A DNA stretch of 64,000 bases from positions 1,364,001-1,428,000 of the forward strand of contig NZ_JPNB01000002.1 of assembly GCF_000732725.1 (NCBI RefSeq), in the 5' to 3' direction. Position 1 is the first letter of the stretch; each line of letters begins with the position of its first letter. Under the pieces are notes generated by a model. The model saw only the letters and a program-made list of their open reading frames with translations. It made no database searches and was not told the DNA's origin. Shown one piece after another: positions 61,363 through 64,000 of this stretch. The DNA is from Kineothrix alysoides. Lineage in GTDB: Bacteria > Bacillota > Clostridia > Lachnospirales > Lachnospiraceae. Position numbers and translations under genes: made by a program.

Positions 61363-62253
61363 CTAAGCTTCATATCCGAAAACCGTAATTTGATTCTTGC
61401 CTGACATGCAGATTTGAATTTCTATGGCATCTAACTGCACAATATTTCCAATGCCAAGACCGGTATGTGTTCCTACAAAAGATGTTTGTAAGTTATTGAT
61501 TACCGCCCAAGGATCAGGGGCTCCCAGTACCGTATCTGTAATATCATATTGGATTGGGTTGGTCAAATAATTTACAGATCCTATGATAGACAGACTTATT
61601 TCTTGCAATTGAGTCCAATCCACCTGGGTATTTGGCCGCCAATAAAGAATCATGGAACTGACACCTACAGCAAGAGTCAGACTAAGGCGGCAATAATATT
61701 TTATTGTAACCTGTTCAATCTCGAAATACTGGTATTGTGTTGGTAATATACTATATCCTAGGACAAGTCTCCCCCGGGCTTGAGTGAGCAGGGCTGAGCT
61801 TAGAGAAGCCAGTGTCCCGTTGGAAAGCCCTATTGCATTATTAACATTAGTGAAATCACTTCTGCCATTGTAGGCAACTTGAGTAGCGGTTGCAGCACCG
61901 TTAATATTACATGATATATCCTCGTCAGAAGTACTCAACATAAGAGAATTGCCGGTTGTAAGCTTGAAAGGTGAAGGAAAGGCTTGGCTTACAGTACTAA
62001 AAGGTTGTGTTATTTTCAGAGATAAAAAATCGATATCATCATCACTTAATAAAATTGATACTGCTAACGGAGCAGATACTTGAACAGAGGTGAGATAAAT
62101 ACTTTTTTGTGGTTCCGGTGTCCAAAGAATTGTTTTTGAAGGCTGTATACCTACGCTATAATAATTGATGATATCAGAACTTTTTTTAATAGCTAATAGT
62201 ATTTGCTGGTTTGATGCCTGTATGCTGTTCTTCACTTGAATATTATGTTTCAT
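61363..62253 (-). CDS. Probable spore-surface/exosporium protein, family unknown
   Basis: A 296-residue protein rich in Ser, Thr, Ile and Leu, with no signal peptide. Residues about 38-115 contain the segment ILWTPEPQKSIYLTSVQVSAP, then SFPSPF-like and an Asn/Thr-rich strand. This is clearly related to the neighbouring 123-residue protein (IWTPGTGKSIFLTALQVSAP). The C-terminus ITVFGYEA also matches that protein's ITLLGYEF. The middle part is unrecognised. The WTP-x-GK-x-I-x-L-T pattern occurs, as I recall, in surface or phage-type beta proteins of spore formers. Confidence 0.6.
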   Translation of the reverse strand: MKHNIQVKNSIQASNQQILLAIKKSSDIINYYSVGIQPSKTILWTPEPQKSIYLTSVQVSAPLAVSILLSDDDIDFLSLKITQPFSTVSQAFPSPFKLTTGNSLMLSTSDEDISCNINGAATATQVAYNGRSDFTNVNNAIGLSNGTLASLSSALLTQARGRLVLGYSILPTQYQYFEIEQVTIKYYCRLSLTLAVGVSSMILYWRPNTQVDWTQLQEISLSIIGSVNYLTNPIQYDITDTVLGAPDPWAVINNLQTSFVGTHTGLGIGNIVQLDAIEIQICMSGKNQITVFGYEA

Positions 62254-62286
62254 TATATAGCTCTCCTTGGATTTCCTGTCAATGCA

Positions 62287-62658
62287 TTAAAACTCATAGC
62301 CTAAAAGAGTAATATTGATTGTTCCTGCCGTGCTGGTTGTAATGGAGATTATCTCATTAGGATTAAATTCAATTGGTGAAGGAAAGCTTAAACCATAAGT
62401 GGCAAGGGTACTGGTAAGAGCTATTGACATAAAGGCAGCATTACTTCCTCTGTTTAATTGGACAACCAGCGGGGCAGGAGCAGAAACTTGCAATGCAGTG
62501 AGGAAAATGCTTTTGCCGGTACCGGGTGTCCATATAGTTGTATTGGTCTGAAGTGTGGTAAAGGTTCGAAACAAGACAATATCAGATGGATATTCTCTTG
62601 TAAATATGGGATCTTCTAAATTAAAAACGATACTCATCAGTTTTGTATTACTTCCCAT
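62287..62658 (-). CDS. Small beta-sandwich surface protein, paralogue of neighbour
   Basis: A 123-residue protein without a signal peptide. The core TIWTPGTGKSIFLTALQVSA and LSFPSPIEFNPNEIISITT pairs with a domain of the 296-residue protein next to it. It lies 33 nt upstream of that gene on the same strand, so they are probably co-transcribed. The likely role is structural, on the spore or cell surface; this is inferred from the adjacent DUF4183 protein. Confidence 0.6.
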   Translation of the reverse strand: MGSNTKLMSIVFNLEDPIFTREYPSDIVLFRTFTTLQTNTTIWTPGTGKSIFLTALQVSAPAPLVVQLNRGSNAAFMSIALTSTLATYGLSFPSPIEFNPNEIISITTSTAGTINITLLGYEF

Positions 62659-62866
62659 GGATAAACTCCTGTCAAGATATTTTAAAGGCCATATAATCTA
62701 TATTATAGAAAACTGAAACATGTTCCTATAATCAAGATTGACGGCGCAAAAACAACGCTTTTTATCGAAAGCAGCTTTACTGCTTCTATATTATATGAAT
62801 TTTTCTGAGAAATGTTATCTGTATATATTTGGCTAAATAATAACTTAATTTTTTTATAAATATCTT

Positions 62867-64000
<1,134 letters not shown>

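Overview
The window looks like a chromosome segment of a spore-forming, low-to-moderate-GC Clostridia, most likely Lachnospiraceae. This is inferred from the gene families seen: two VanW proteins, a DUF4080-type radical SAM protein, class II GalT, MutS2, YhaM, TrmL, a DUF4183 surface protein, and strong purine-rich ribosome binding sites. No rRNA, CRISPR array or replication origin was seen. One tRNA gene (Gly, GCC) is present.

Left part (1-8.2 kb): an edge-truncated CPBP protease gene sits behind a MarR regulator with its own operators. A second MarR gene is divergent from a small membrane protein across a tight operator/promoter region, followed by a secreted VanW protein. After tRNA-Gly comes a decayed prophage: integrase remnant, two tiny phage-type genes, and a collagen-like tail-fibre gene whose promoter carries a LexA box. 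An IS30-family element with a 15-bp flanking duplication has inserted into it.

8.4-15.6 kb: a catabolic block with an iron alcohol dehydrogenase on the minus strand and, divergently, a probable operon of DhnA-type aldolase, zinc dehydrogenase, SorC regulator, APC permease and a RibF-like riboflavin kinase/FAD synthetase. 15.7-21.4 kb: a lone receiver protein, an SDR epimerase-like gene, then AraC regulator-galK-galT (Leloir galactose use). 21.5-31.1 kb: housekeeping genes (serine hydrolase, radical SAM, endonuclease III, exonuclease, VanW/G5 protein, AIR-synthase-like protein, Lrp regulator plus aminotransferase). 31.3-42.7 kb: a SIMPL lipoprotein, a candidate type I toxin-antitoxin locus, TrmL, a two-component system, MutS2, an HtrA-like pseudoprotease, YhaM and an RlmD-type methyltransferase.

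42.8-51.4 kb is accessory: TetR and a divergent PanE-like reductase with paired operators, several gene fragments (ferredoxin, amidohydrolase), an amidohydrolase, a CPBP protease, an acyltransferase and an AraC regulator. 51.6-64 kb: a very large secreted GH16 glucanase with seven repeated binding-type modules, an ABC-F protein, a cupin, a flavin amine oxidase, and a minus-strand cluster of probable spore-surface proteins that runs off the right edge.

Most notable: the small membrane toxin with a convergent antisense RNA (32.6-32.9 kb), and a family of non-coding mobile repeats in which one element is nested inside another with an 8-bp target duplication (38.5-38.8 kb). Truncated relatives at 18.4 and 26.5 kb act as empty-site and partial comparators.
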